DNA from: Hydractinia symbiolongicarpus
Lineage: Eukaryota; Cnidaria; Hydrozoa; Anthoathecata; Hydractiniidae
Direction: 5' to 3'
Length of the DNA: 64,000 nt
Assembly (NCBI RefSeq): GCF_029227915.1
Contig: NC_079881.1
Location: 25,087,501 to 25,151,500, forward strand
The translations under genes were made by a program, and so were the position numbers. Shown here one piece after another: positions 12,577 through 24,350 of this stretch (positions are counted from its first letter, which is position 1; every line of letters starts with the position of its first letter). Under the pieces are notes generated by a model. The model searched no databases. It had not been told where the DNA came from and saw only the letters and a list, made by a program, of their open reading frames with translations.

Positions 12577-13591
12577 ACTCATTTCCCAAACAATTCTTTA
12601 AATTATTTTTCACCACTAAAACGCATGAGACTTGTAGTTTTCAAAAATGATTTCGTTATTGATGAGACGCTGAATAAAAGGAATTTAATCGTCGGCAAAC
12701 GAAAACCCGTGATTTCCCGTAAATCCCTGGCTTGGCCATATAGTCGAATGTATACAAAGAAAATACCCATGGAGTACACTCATTACCCGAACGATTATTT
12801 AAATTATTTCTTCACCACTAAAACGCATGAGACTTGTAGTTTTTAAAAATGATTTCATTTTTGATGAGACGCTGAATAAAAGGAGTTTAATCGCCGGCAA
12901 ACGAAAACCCGCGATTTGCCGTAAATCCCGTGTTTGACCCTTATAGTCGAATGTATACAAAGAAAGTAAACTTGGAGTAAACTCATTTCCCGAACGATTT
13001 TGTAAATTGTTTTTTCACCAATAAAACGCATGAGACTTGTAGTTTTCAAAAATGATTTCGTTTTTGATGAGACGCTGAATAAAAGGAGTTTAATTGCCGG
13101 CAAACGAAAACCCGCAATTTGCCTTAAATCCCGTGCTTGACCCGTATAGTCAAAGGTATACAAAGAAAGTAAACTGGAAGTAAACTCATTTCCCGAACGA
13201 TTTTTTAAATTAATTTTTTACCACTAAAACGCATAAGACTTGTAGTTTTCAAAAACGATTTCATTTTTGATGAGACGCTGAATAAAAGGAGTTTAATCGC
13301 CGGCAAACGAAAACCCGCAATTTCCCGTAAATCCCGGACTCGGTCCGTATAGTCGAATGTATACAAAGAAAGTACCCAGGGAGTAAACTCATTTCTTGAA
13401 CGATTTTTTAAATTATTTTTTTGCACCACTAAAACGCATGAGACTTGTAGTTTTCAAAAATGATTTCATTTTTGATGAGACGCTGAATAAAAGGAGTTTA
13501 ATCTCCGGCAAACGAAAACCCGCAATTTTCCGTAAATCCCGGACTTGGCCCGTATAGTCAAAAGTATACAAAGAAAGTACCCAGGGAGTAA
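12577..13591. repeat. 5-mer HOR (1015 bp), unit 1
   Basis: Five monomers of 201, 203, 203, 203 and 205 bp, starting with a V monomer. Repeated exactly one period later at 13592, with shared marks GACCCTTATAG, GATTTTGTAAATTG and CACCAATAAAACG. The last monomer (13387) is F-like in its first half but ends like the unit upstream of a V monomer (CCGGACTTGG), so it is a hybrid. Confidence 0.88.
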
Positions 13592-14606
13592 ACTCATTTC
13601 CCAAACAATTCTTTAAATTATTTTTCACCACTAAAACGCATGAGACTTGTAGTTTTCAAAAATGATTTCGTTATTGATGAGACGCTGAATAAAAGGAATT
13701 TAATCGTCGGCAAACGAAAACCCGTGATTTCCCGTAAATCCCTGGCTTGGCCATATAGTCAAATGTATACAAAGAAAATACCCATGGAGTACACTCATTA
13801 CCCGAACGATTATTTAAATTATTTCTTCACCACTAAAACGCATGAGACTTGTAGTTTTTAAAAATGATTTCATTTTTGATGAGACGCTGAATAAAAGGAG
13901 TTTAATCGCCGGCAAACGAAAACCCGCGATTTGCCGTAAATCCCGTGTTTGACCCTTATAGTCGAATGTATACAAAGAAAGTAAACTTGGAGTAAACTCA
14001 TTTCCCGAACGATTTTGTAAATTGTTTTTTCACCAATAAAACGCATGAGACTTGTAGTTTTCAAAAATGATTTCGTTTTTGATGAGACGCTGAATAAAAG
14101 GAGTTTAATTGCCGGCAAACGAAAACCCGCAATTTGCCTTAAATCCCGTGCTTGACCCGTATAGTCAAAGGTATACAAAGAAAGTAAACTGGGAGTAAAC
14201 TCATTTCCCGAACGATTTTTTAAATTAATTTTTTACCACTAAAACGCATAAGACTTGTAGTTTTCAAAAACGATTTCATTTTTGATGAGACGCTGAATAA
14301 AAGGAGTTTAATCGCCGGCAAACGAAAACCCGCAATTTCCCGTAAATCCCGGACTCGGCCCGTATAGTCGAATGTATACAAAGAAAGTACCCAGGGAGTA
14401 AACTCATTTCTTGAACGATTTTTTAAATTATTTTTTTGCACCACTAAAACGCATGAGACTTGTAGTTTTCAAAAATGATTTCATTTTTGATGAGACGCTG
14501 AATAAAAGGAGTTTAATCTCCGGCAAACGAGAACCCGCGATTTCCCGTAATTCCCGGGCATGGCCTGTATAGTCGAATGTATACAAAGAAAGTGCCCAGG
14601 GAGTAA
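13592..14606. repeat. 5-mer HOR (1015 bp), unit 2
   Basis: Second unit, nearly the same as 12577-13591 except that its last monomer (14402) is a full F monomer (CGAGAACCC, GGGCATGGCCTG). It is also the start of the first copy of a 14-mer HOR whose second copy begins at 16434. Confidence 0.87.
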
Positions 14607-15012
14607 ACTCATTTCGCAAACGATTTTTTAAATTATTTTTTCACCACTAAGACGCATGAGACTTGTAGTTTTCAAAAATGATTTCGATTTTGATGAGACG
14701 CTGAATAAAAGGAGTTTAATTGCCGGCAAACAAAAACCCGTAATTTGCCTTAAATCCCGTGCTTGACCCGTATAGTCAAAGGTATACAAAGAAAGTAAAC
14801 TGGGAGTAAACTCATTTCCCGAACGATTCTTTAAATTATTTTTTCACCACTAAAACGCATGAGACTTGTAGTTTTCAAAAATGATTTCGATTTTGATGAG
14901 ACGCTGAATAAAAGGAGTTTAATTGCCGGCCAACAAAAACCCGTAATTTGCCTTAAATCCCGTGCTTGACCCGTATAGTCAAAGATATACAAAGAAAGTA
15001 AACTGGGAGTAA
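14199..15012. repeat. 4-mer duplication (814 bp), unit 1
   Basis: Monomers at 14199, 14402 (205 bp), 14607 and 14810, repeated at 15013, 15216, 15421 and 15624. Variant order is D-like, F, CGATTTTGATGAG C-type, CGATTTTGATGAG C-type. Both copies share GGGCATGGCCTGTATAG. Confidence 0.86.
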
Positions 15013-15826
15013 ACTCATTTCCCGAACGATTTTTTAAATTAATTTTTTACCACTAAAACGCATAAGACTTGTAGTTTTCAAAAACGATTTCATTTTTGAT
15101 GAGACGCTGAATAAAAGGAGTTTAATCGCCGGCAAACAAAAACCCGCAATTTCCCGTAAATCCCGGACTCGGCCCGTATAGTCGAATGTATACAAAGAAA
15201 GTACCCAGGGAGTAAACTCATTTCTTGAACGATTTTTTAAATTATTTTTTTGCACCACTAAAACGCATGAGACTTGTAGTTTTCAAAAATGATTTCATTT
15301 TTGATGAGACGCTGAATAAAAGGAGTTTAATCTCCGGCAAACGAGAACCCGCGATTTCCCGTAATTCCCGGGCATGGCCTGTATAGTCGAATGTATACAA
15401 AGAAAGTGCCCAGGGAGTAAACTCATTTCCCAAACGATTTTTTAAATTATTTTTTCACCAATAAGACGCATGAGACTTGTAGTTTTCAAAAATGATTTCG
15501 ATTTTGATGAGACGCTGAATAAAAGGAGTTTAATTGCCGGCAAACAAAAACCCGTAATTTGCCTTAAATCCCGTGCTTGACCCGGATAGTCAAAGGTATA
15601 CAAAGAAAGTAAACTGGGAGTAAACTCATTTCCCGATCGATTCTTTAAATTATTTTTTCACCACTAAAACGCATGAGACTTGTAGTTTTCAAAAATGATT
15701 TCGATTTTGATGAGACGCTGAATAAAAGGAGTTTAATTGCCGGCAAACAAAAACCCGTAATTTGCCTTAAATCCCGTGCTTGACCCGTATAGTCAAAGAT
15801 ATACAAAGAAAGTAAACTGGGAGTAA
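15013..15826. repeat. 4-mer duplication (814 bp), unit 2
   Basis: Second unit, in tandem with 14199-15012. Private changes are CACCAATAAGACG, GACCCGGATAG and CCCGATCG. This duplication lies inside the 2842-bp 14-mer, so it is nested. Confidence 0.86.
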
Positions 15827-16433
15827 ACTCATTTCCCGAACGATTCTTTAAATTATTTTTTCACCACTAAAACGCATGAGACTTGTAGTTTTCAAAAATG
15901 ATTTCATTTTTGATGAGACGCTGAATAAAAGGAGTTTAATCGCCGGGAAACGAAAACCCGCGATTTCCCGTATATCCTGGAATCGGCCCGTATAGTCGAA
16001 TGTATACAAAGAAAGTACCCAGGGAGTAAACTCATTTCCCGAACGATTCTTTAAATTATTTTTCACCACTAAAACGCATGAGACTTGTAGTTTTCAAAAA
16101 TGATTTCGTTTTTGATGAGACGCTGAATAAAAGGAGTTTAATGGCCGGCAAACGAAAACCCGCGATTTCCCGTAAATCCCGGGCTTGGCCGTATAGTCGA
16201 ATGTATACAAAGAAAATACCCAGGGAGTAAACTCATTTCCCGAACGATTTTTTAAATTAATTTTTTACCACTAAAACGCATAAGACTTGTAGTTTTCAAA
16301 AACGATTTCATTTTTGATAAGACCCTGAATAAAAGGAGTTTAATCGCCGGCAAACGAAAACCCGCAATTTTCCGTAAATCCCGGACTTGGCTCGTATAGT
16401 CAAAAGTATACAAAGAAAGTACCCAGGGAGTAA

Positions 16434-16634
16434 ACTCATTTCCCAAACAATTCTTTAAATTATTTTTCACCACTAAAACGCATGAGACTTGTAGTTTTCA
16501 AAAATGATTTCGTTATTGATGAGACGCTGAATAAAAGGAATTTAATCGTCGGCAAACGAAAACCCGTGATTTCCCGTAAATCCCTGGCTTGGCCATATAG
16601 TCAAATGTATACAAAGAAAATACCCATGGAGTAC
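16434..16634. repeat. Reference monomer, variant V (201 bp)
   Basis: Short variant, 201 bp because of a one-base-shorter T tract (TTATTTTTCACC) and one C lost from GGCCCGTATAG (now GGCCATATAG). Other marks: TTTCGTTATTGATGAG, ATCGTCGGC, CCCGTGATTTCCCG, CCCTGGCTTGGCC, AAAATACCCATGG and the next monomer starting ACTCATTACCCG. Copies at 204, 6078, 7091, 9116, 12577, 13592, 16434, 17855 and 27994; related 201-bp forms at 1623, 3850, 25162, 25769, 27590, 29817 and 30424. None is seen right of about 31.4 kb. Confidence 0.88.
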
Positions 16635-17651
16635 ACTCATTACCCGAACGATTATTTAAATTATTTCTTCACCACTAAAACGCATGAGACTTGTAGTTTT
16701 TAAAAATGATTTCATTTTTGATGAGACGCTGAATAAAAGGAGTTTAATCGCCGGCAAACGAAAACCCGCGATTTGCCGTAAATCCCGTGTTTGACCCTTA
16801 TAGTCGAATGTATACAAAGAAAGTAAACTTGGAGTAAACTCATTTCCCGAACGATTTTGTAAATTGTTTTTTCACCACTAAAACGCATGAGACTTGTAGT
16901 TTTCAAAAATGATTTCGTTTTTGATGAGACGCTGAATAAAAGGAGTTTAATTGCCGGCAAACGAAAACCCGCAATTTGCCTTAAATCCCGTGCTTGACCC
17001 GTATAGTCAAAGGTATACAAAGAAAGTAAACTGGGAGTAAACTCATTTCCCGAACGATTTTTTAAATTAATTTTTTACCACTAAAACGCATAAGACTTGT
17101 AGTTTTCAAAAACGATTTCATTTTTGATGAGACGCTGAATAAAAGGAGTTTAATCGCCGGCAAACGAAAACCCGCAATTTCCCGTAAATCCCGGACTCGG
17201 CCCGTATAGTCGAATGTATACAAAGAAAGTACCCAGGGAGTAAACTCATTTCTTGAACGATTTTTTAAATTATTTTTTTGCACCACTAAAACGCATGAGA
17301 CTTGTAGTTTTCAAAAATGATTTCATTTTTGATGAGACGCTGAATAAAAGGAGTTTAATCTCCGGCAAACGAGAACCCGCGATTTCCCGTAATTCCCGGG
17401 CATGGCCCGTATAGTCGAATGTATACAAAGAAAGTGCCCAGGGAGTAAACTCATTTCCCAAACGATTTTTTAAATTATTTTTTCACCACTAAGACGCATG
17501 AGACTTGTAGTTTTCAAAAATGATTTCGATTTTGATGAGACGCTGAATAAAAGGAGTTTAATTGCCGGCAAACGAAAACCCGCAATTTGCCTTAAATCCC
17601 GTGCTTGACCCGTATAGTCAAAGGTATACAAAGAAAGTAAACTGGGAGTAA
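16434..17651. repeat. 14-mer HOR, partial copy 2
   Basis: Six monomers matching 13592-14809. After 17652 the array passes to a different monomer and reaches another V monomer at 17855, seven monomers (1421 bp) after 16434, so this copy is shortened by half. Confidence 0.84.
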
Positions 17652-18461
17652 TCTCATTTCCCGAACGGTTTTTTAAATTAATTTTTTACCACTAAAACGC
17701 ATAAGACTTGTAGTTTTCAAAAACGATTTCATTTTTGATAAGACCCTGAATAAAAGGAGTTTAATCGCCGGCAAACGAAAACCCGCAATTTTCCGTAAAT
17801 CCCGGACTTGGCCCGTATAGTCAAAAGTATACAAAGAAAGTACCCAGGGAGTAAACTCATTTCCCAAACAATTCTTTAAATTATTTTTCACCACTAAAAC
17901 GCATGAGACTTGTAGTTTTCAAAAATGATTTCGTTATTGATGAGACGCTGAATAAAAGGAATTTAATCGTCGGCAAACGAAAACCCGTGATTTCCCGTAA
18001 ATCCCTGCCTTGGCCATATAGTCGAATGTATACAAAGAAAATACCCATGGAGTACACTCATTACCCGAACGATTATTTAAATTATTTCTTCACCACTAAA
18101 ACGCATGAGACTTGTAGTTTTTAAAAATGATTTCATTTTTGATGAGACGCTGAATAAAAGGAGTTTAATCGCCGGCAAACGAAAACCCGCGATTTCCCGT
18201 AATTCCCGTGCTTGACCCGTATAGTCAAAGGTATACAAAGAAAGTAAACTGGGAGTAATCTCATTTCCCGAACGATTCTTTAAATTATTTTTTCACCACT
18301 AAAACGCATGAGACTTGTAGTTTTCAAAAATGATTTCATTTTTGATGAAACGCTGAATAAAAGGAGTTTAATCGCCGGGAAACGAAAACCCGCGATTTCC
18401 CGTATATCCTGGAATCGGCCCGTATAGTCGAATGTATACAAAGAAAGTACCCAGGGATTAA

Positions 18462-20288
18462 ACTCATTTCCCGAACGATTTTTTAAATTATTTTTTCACC
18501 ACTAAAACGCATGAGACTTGTAGTTTTCAAAAATGATTTCATTTTTGATGAGACGCTGAATAAAAGGAGTTTAATCTCCGGCAAACGAAAACCCGCGATT
18601 TCCCGTGTATCCTGGAATCGGCCCGCATAGTCGAATGTATACAAAGAAAGTACCCAGGGAGTAAACTCATTTCCCGAACGATTTTTTAAATTAATTTTTT
18701 ACCACTAAAACGCATAAGACTTGAAGTTTTCAAAAACGATTTCATTTTTGATAAGACCCTGAATAAAAGGAGTTTAATCTCCGGCAAACGAAAACCCGCG
18801 ATTTCCCGTAAATCCCGGACGCGGCCCGTATAGTCAAAAGTATACAAAAAACGTACGCAGGGAGTAAACTCATTTCCCGAACGATTCTTTAAATTATATT
18901 TCCACCACTAAAACGCATGAGACTTGTATTTTTAAAAAATGATTTCATTTTTTATGAGACGCTGAATAAAAGTAGTTTAATCGCCGGCAAACGAAAACCC
19001 GCGATTTTCCGTAAATCCCGGACTCGGCCCGTATAGTCAAAAGTATACAAAGAAAGTACCCAGGGAGTAAACTCATTTCCCGAACAATTCTTTAAATTAT
19101 TTCTTCACCACTAAAACGCATGAGACTTGTAGTTTTTAAAAATGATTTCATTTTTGATGAGACGCTGAATAAAAGGAGTTTAATCGCCGGCAAACGAAAA
19201 CCCGCGATTTGCCGTAAATCCCGTGTTTGACCCGTATAGTCAAAAGTATACAAAGAAAGTAAACTTGGAGTAAACTCATTTCCCGAACGATTTTTTAAAT
19301 TGTTTTTTCACCACTAAAACGCATGAGACTTGTAGTTTTCAAAAATGATTTCGTTTTTGATGAGACGCTGAATAAAAGGAGTTTAATTGCCGGCAAACGA
19401 AAACCCGCAATTTGCCTTAAATCCCGTGCTTGCGCCGTATAGTCAAAGGTATACAAAGAAAGTAAACTGGGAGTAAACTCATTTCCCGAACGATTTTTTA
19501 AATTAATTTTTTACCATTAAAACGCATAAGACTTGTAGTTTTCAAAAACGATTTCATTTTTGATGAGACGCTGAATAAAAGGAGTTTAATCGCCGGCAAA
19601 CGAAAACCCGCAATTTCCCGTAAATCCCGGACTCGGCCCGTATAGTCGAATGTATACAAAGAAAGTACCCAGGGAGTAAACTCATTTCTTGAACGATTTT
19701 TTAAATTATTTTTTCACCACTAAAACGCATGAGACTTGTAGTTTTCAAAAATGATTTCATTTTTGATGAGACGCTGAATAAAAGGAGTTTAATCTCCGGC
19801 AAACGAGAACCCGCGATTTCCCGTAATTCCCGGGCATGGCCCGTATAGTCGAATGTATACAAAGAAAGTGCCCAGGGAGTAAACTCATTTCTCAAACGAT
19901 TTTTGAAATTATTTTTTCACCACTAAGACGCATGAGACTTGTCGTTTTCAAAAATGATTTCATATTTTATGAGAGGCTGAATAAAAGGAGTTTAATCTCC
20001 GGCAAACGAAAACCCGCGATTTCCCGTAAATCCCGGACTCGGCCCGTATAGTCAAAAGTATACAAAGAAAGTACCCAGGGAGAACACTCATTTCCCGAAC
20101 GATTTTTTAAATTATTTCTTCACCACTGAAACGCATGAGACTTGTAGTTTTCAAAAATGATTTCATTTTTGATGAGACGCTGAATAAAAGGAGTTTAATC
20201 GCCGGCAAACGAAAACCTGCAATTTGCCGTAAATCCCGGGCTTGACCCGATTAGTCGAATGTATACAAAAAACGTAAACTGGGAGTAA
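18462..20288. repeat. 20-mer-spaced block (4062 bp), copy 1
   Basis: Nine monomers that recur at 22524-24350, an offset of 4062 bp. Shared marks are CCCGCATAGTCG, CTTGAAGTTTTC, CGGACGCGGCCCG, TTATATTTCCACC, ACCATTAAAACG, TTTCTCAAACG, GACTTGTCGTTTTC and GAGAGGCTG. Confidence 0.87.
18868..19070. repeat. Reference monomer, variant H
   Basis: 203-bp variant with AAAAAATGATTTCATTTTTT followed by ATGAG, AAAAGTAGTTTAATCGCC and CGCGATTTTCCG (or TTTCCCG) then CCCGGACTCGG. The T-tract change to CATTTTTTATGAG alters the outer arms of the dyad. Copies at 1, 1420, 3647, 5875, 6888, 7901, 8104, 8913, 18868, 21915 and 22930, usually directly before a V monomer in the first 9 kb. Confidence 0.84.
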
Positions 20289-21305
20289 ACTCATTACCCG
20301 AACGATTTTTTAAATTATTTCTTCACCACTAAAACGCATGAGACTTGTAGTTTTTAAAAATGATTTCATTTTTAATGAGACGCTGAATAAAAGGAGTTTA
20401 ATCGCCGGCAAACGAAAACTCGCGATTTGCCGTAAATCCCGTGTTTGACCCTTATAGTCGAATGTATACAAAGAAAGTAAACTTGGAGTAAACTCATTTC
20501 CCGAACGATTTTGTAAATTGTTTTTTCACCACTAAAACGCATGAGACTTGTAGTTTTCAAAAATGATTTCGTTTTTGATGAGACGCTGAATAAAAGGAGT
20601 TTAATTGCCGGCAAACGAAAACCCGCAATTTGCCTTAAATCCCGTGCTTGACCCGTATAGTCAAAGGTATACAAAGAAAGTAAACTGGGAGTAAACTCAT
20701 TTCCCGAACGATTTTTTAAATTAATTTTTTACCACTAAAACGCATAAGACTTGTAGTTTTCAAAAACGATTTCATTTTTGATGAGACGCTGAATAAAAGG
20801 AGTTTAATCGCCGGCAAACGAAAACCCGCAATTTCCCATAAATCCCGGACTCGGCCCGTATAGTCGAATGTATACAAAGAAAGTACCCAGGGAGTAAACT
20901 CATTTCTTGAACGATTTTTTAAATTATTTTTTTGCACCACTAAAACGCATGAGACTTGTAGTTTTCAAAAATGATTTCATTTTTGATGAGACGCTGAATA
21001 AAAATAGTTTAATCTCCGGCAAACGAGAACCCGCGATTTCCCGTAATTCCCGGGCATGGCCCGTATAGTCGAATGTATACAAAAAAAGTGCCCAGGGAGT
21101 AAACTCATTTCCCAAACGATTTTTTAAATTATTTTTTCACCACTAAGACGCATGAGACTTGTAGTTTTCAAAAATGATTTCGATTTTGATGAGACGCTGA
21201 ATAAAAGGAGTTTAATTGCCGGCAAACGAAAACCCGCAATTTGCCTTAAATCCCGTGCTTGACCCGTATAGTCAAAGGTATACAAAGAAAGTAAACTGGG
21301 AGTAA

Positions 21306-21508
21306 ACTCATTTCCCGAACGATTCTTTAAATTATTTTTTCACCACTAAAACGCATGAGACTTGTAGTTTTCAAAAATGATTTCATTTTTGATGAGACGC
21401 TGAATAAAAGGAGTTTAATCTCCGGCAAACGAGAACCCGCGATTTCCCGTAATTCCCGGGCATGGCCCGTATAGTCGAATGTATACAAAGAAAGTGCCCA
21501 GGGAGTAA
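21306..21508. repeat. Reference monomer, variant F
   Basis: 203-bp variant with CTCCGGCAAACGAGAACCC, CCCGTAATTCCCGGGCATGG, GTCGAATG and GTGCCCAGGG; the next monomer begins ACTCATTTCCCAAACG. Confined to the left half (608, 9926, 14402, 15216, 17244, 19680, 20898, 21306, 22321 and 23742 are typical). Several F copies belong to the 205-bp class with TTTTTTTGCACC. Confidence 0.86.
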
Positions 21509-22320
21509 ACTCATTTCCCAAACGATTTTTTAAATTATTTTTTCACCACTAAAACGCATGAGACTTGTAGTTTTCAAAAATGATTTCATTTTTGATGAGA
21601 CGCTGAATAAAAGGAGTTTAATCTCCGGCAAACGAAAACCCGCGATTTCCCGTGTATCCTGGAATCGGCCCGCATAGTCGAATGTATACAAAGAAAGTAC
21701 CCAGGGAGTAAACTCATTTCCCGAACGATTTTTTAAATTAATTTTTTACCACTAAAACGCATAAGACTTGAAGTTTTCAAAAACGATTTCATTTTTGATA
21801 AGACCCTGAATAAAAGGAGTTTAATCTCCGGCAAACGAAAACCCGCGATTTCCCGTAAATCCCGGACGCGGCCCGTATAGTCAAAAGTATACAAAAAACG
21901 TACGCAGGGAGTAAACTCATTTCCCGAACGATTCTTTAAATTATATTTCCACCACTAAAACGCATGAGACTTGTATTTTTAAAAAATGATTTCATTTTTT
22001 ATGAGACGCTGAATAAAAGTAGTTTAATCGCCGGCAAACGAAAACCCGCGATTTTCCGTAAATCCCGGACTCGGCCCGTATAGTCAAAAGTTCACAAAGA
22101 AAGTACCCAGGGAGTAAACTCATTTCCCGAACAATTCTTTAAATTATTTCTTCACCACTAAAACGCATGAGACTTGTAGTTTTTAAAAATGATTTCATTT
22201 TTGATGAGACGCTGAATAAAAGGAGTTTAATCGCCGGCAAACGAAAACCCGCGATTTTCCGTATATCACGGACTCGGCCCGTACAGTGAAAAGTATACAA
22301 AGAAAATACCCAGGGAGTAA
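21306..22320. repeat. 5-mer duplication (1015 bp), unit 1
   Basis: Monomers 21306 (F), 21509, 21712, 21915 (H) and 22118. The middle three are repeated apparently without change at +1015. The ends differ: 21306 opens TTCTTTAAATTATTTTTTC, while 22321 opens TTTTTTAAATTATTTCTTC. Confidence 0.88.
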
Positions 22321-23335
22321 ACTCATTTCCCGAACGATTTTTTAAATTATTTCTTCACCACTAAAACGCATGAGACTTGTAGTTTTCAAAAATGATTTCA
22401 TTTTTGATGAGACGCTGAATAAAAGGAGTTTAATCTCCGGCAAACGAGAACCCGCGATTTCCCGTAATTCCCGGGCATGGCCCGTATAGTCGAATGTATA
22501 CAAAGAAAGTGCCCAGGGAGTAAACTCATTTCCCAAACGATTTTTTAAATTATTTTTTCACCACTAAAACGCATGAGACTTGTAGTTTTCAAAAATGATT
22601 TCATTTTTGATGAGACGCTGAATAAAAGGAGTTTAATCTCCGGCAAACGAAAACCCGCGATTTCCCGTGTATCCTGGAATCGGCCCGCATAGTCGAATGT
22701 ATACAAAGAAAGTACCCAGGGAGTAAACTCATTTCCCGAACGATTTTTTAAATTAATTTTTTACCACTAAAACGCATAAGACTTGAAGTTTTCAAAAACG
22801 ATTTCATTTTTGATAAGACCCTGAATAAAAGGAGTTTAATCTCCGGCAAACGAAAACCCGCGATTTCCCGTAAATCCCGGACGCGGCCCGTATAGTCAAA
22901 AGTATACAAAAAACGTACGCAGGGAGTAAACTCATTTCCCGAACGATTCTTTAAATTATATTTCCACCACTAAAACGCATGAGACTTGTATTTTTAAAAA
23001 ATGATTTCATTTTTTATGAGACGCTGAATAAAAGTAGTTTAATCGCCGGCAAACGAAAACCCGCGATTTTCCGTAAATCCCGGACTCGGCCCGTATAGTC
23101 AAAAGTTCACAAAGAAAGTACCCAGGGAGTAAACTCATTTCCCGAACAATTCTTTAAATTATTTCTTCACCACTAAAACGCATGAGACTTGTAGTTTTTA
23201 AAAATGATTTCATTTTTGATGAGACGCTGAATAAAAGGAGTTTAATCGCCGGCAAACGAAAACCCGCGATTTGCCGTAAATCCCGTGTTTGACCCGTATA
23301 GTCGAAAGTATACAAAGAAAGTAAACTTGGAGTAA
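22321..23335. repeat. 5-mer duplication (1015 bp), unit 2
   Basis: Second unit. The matching tract breaks in the 3' half of the last monomer (23133), which is CCCGTGTTTGACCC here but TATATCACGGACTCGG with GTACAGTGAAAAG in 22118. The recombination joints therefore lie within monomers, not at their ends. Confidence 0.87.
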
Positions 23336-24350
23336 ACTCATTTCCCGAACGATTTTTTAAATTGTATTTTCACCACTAAAACGCATGAGACTTGCAGTTT
23401 TTAAAACTGATTTCGTTTTTGATGAGACGCTGAATAAAAGGAGTTTAATTGCCGGCAAACGAAAACCCGCAATTTGCCTTAAATCCCGTGCTTGACCCGT
23501 ATAGTCAAAGGTATACAAAGAAAGTAAACTGGGAGTAAACTCATTTCCCGAACGATTTTTTAAATTAATTTTTTACCATTAAAACGCATAAGACTTGTAG
23601 TTTTCAAAAACGATTTCATTTTTGATGAGACGCTGAATAAAAGGAGTTTAATCGCCGGCAAACGAAAACCCGCAATTTCCCGTAAATCCCGGACTCGGCC
23701 CGTATAGTCGAATGTATACAAAGAAAGTAACCAGGGAGTAAACTCATTTCTTGAACGATTTTTTAAATTATTTTTTCACCACTAAAACGCATGAGACTTG
23801 TAGTTTTTAAAAATGATTTCATTTTTGATGAGACGCTGAATAAAAGGAGTTTAATCTCCGGCAAACGAGAACCCGCGATTTCCCGTAATTCCCGGGCATG
23901 GCCCGTATAGTCGAATGTATACAAAGAAAGTGCCCAGGGAGTAAACTCATTTCTCAAACGATTTTTGAAATTATTTTTTCACCACTAAGACGCATGAGAC
24001 TTGTCGTTTTCAAAAATGATTTCATTTTTTATGAGAGGCTGAATAAAAGGAGTTTAATCTCCGGCAAACGAAAACCCGCGATTTCCCGTAAATCCCGGAC
24101 TCGGCCCGTATAGTCAAAAGTATACAAAGAAAGTACCCAGGGAGAACACTCATTTCCCGAACGATTTTTTAAATTATTTCTTCACCACTGAAACGCATGA
24201 GACTTGTAGTTTTCAAAAATGATTTCATTTTTGATGAGACGCTGAATAAAAGGAGTTTAATCGCTGGCAAACGAAAACCCGCAATTTGCCGTAAATCCCG
24301 GGCTTGACCCGTATAGTCGAATGTATACAAAGAACGTAAACTGGGAGTAA
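22524..24350. repeat. 20-mer-spaced block (4062 bp), copy 2
   Basis: Second copy. It overlaps the second unit of the 1015-bp 5-mer (22321-23335), so part of this block exists in three copies (18462, 21509 and 22524). Copies 21509 and 22524 share AAAGTTCACAAAG, where copy 18462 has AAAGTATACAAAG, so those two are the closer pair. Confidence 0.86.

Larger units (their letters stand above)
13592..16433. repeat. 14-mer HOR (2842 bp), copy 1
   Basis: Fourteen monomers from V (13592) up to the next V (16434). The first six (13592-14809) reappear at an exact 2842-bp offset from 16434, with the same variants, the same 201- and 205-bp units and the same order. Confidence 0.85.
8913..18055. repeat. 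Region II: V/F/C-rich satellite with 5-mer and 14-mer HORs
   Basis: Starts: 8913, 9116, 9317, 9520, 9723, 9926, 10129, 10332, 10535, 10736, 10938, 11141, 11344, 11547, 11750, 11969, 12172, 12375, 12577, 12778, 12981, 13184, 13387, 13592, 13793, 13996, 14199, 14402, 14607, 14810, 15013, 15216, 15421, 15624, 15827, 16030, 16231, 16434, 16635, 16838, 17041, 17244, 17449, 17652 and 17855. The region includes 201-bp V units, 205-bp units with an inserted G in the T tract (TTTTTTTGCACC) and one 219-bp unit. CAAACAAAAACCCGTAATTTG C-type monomers are characteristic. Confidence 0.9.
18056..24350. repeat. Region III: satellite with 20-mer and 5-mer duplications
   Basis: 31 monomers starting at 18056, 18259, 18462 and then every 203 bp to 20898 (205 bp long), 21103, and every 203 bp on to 24148. 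Marked by the E-derived CCCGTGTATCC monomer, a CGGACGCGGCCCG monomer with CTTGAAGTTTTC, H monomers with TTATATTTCCACC, and F monomers. Homologous blocks at 18462-20288, 21306-22320 and 22321-24350 show this region grew by block duplication. Confidence 0.9.
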
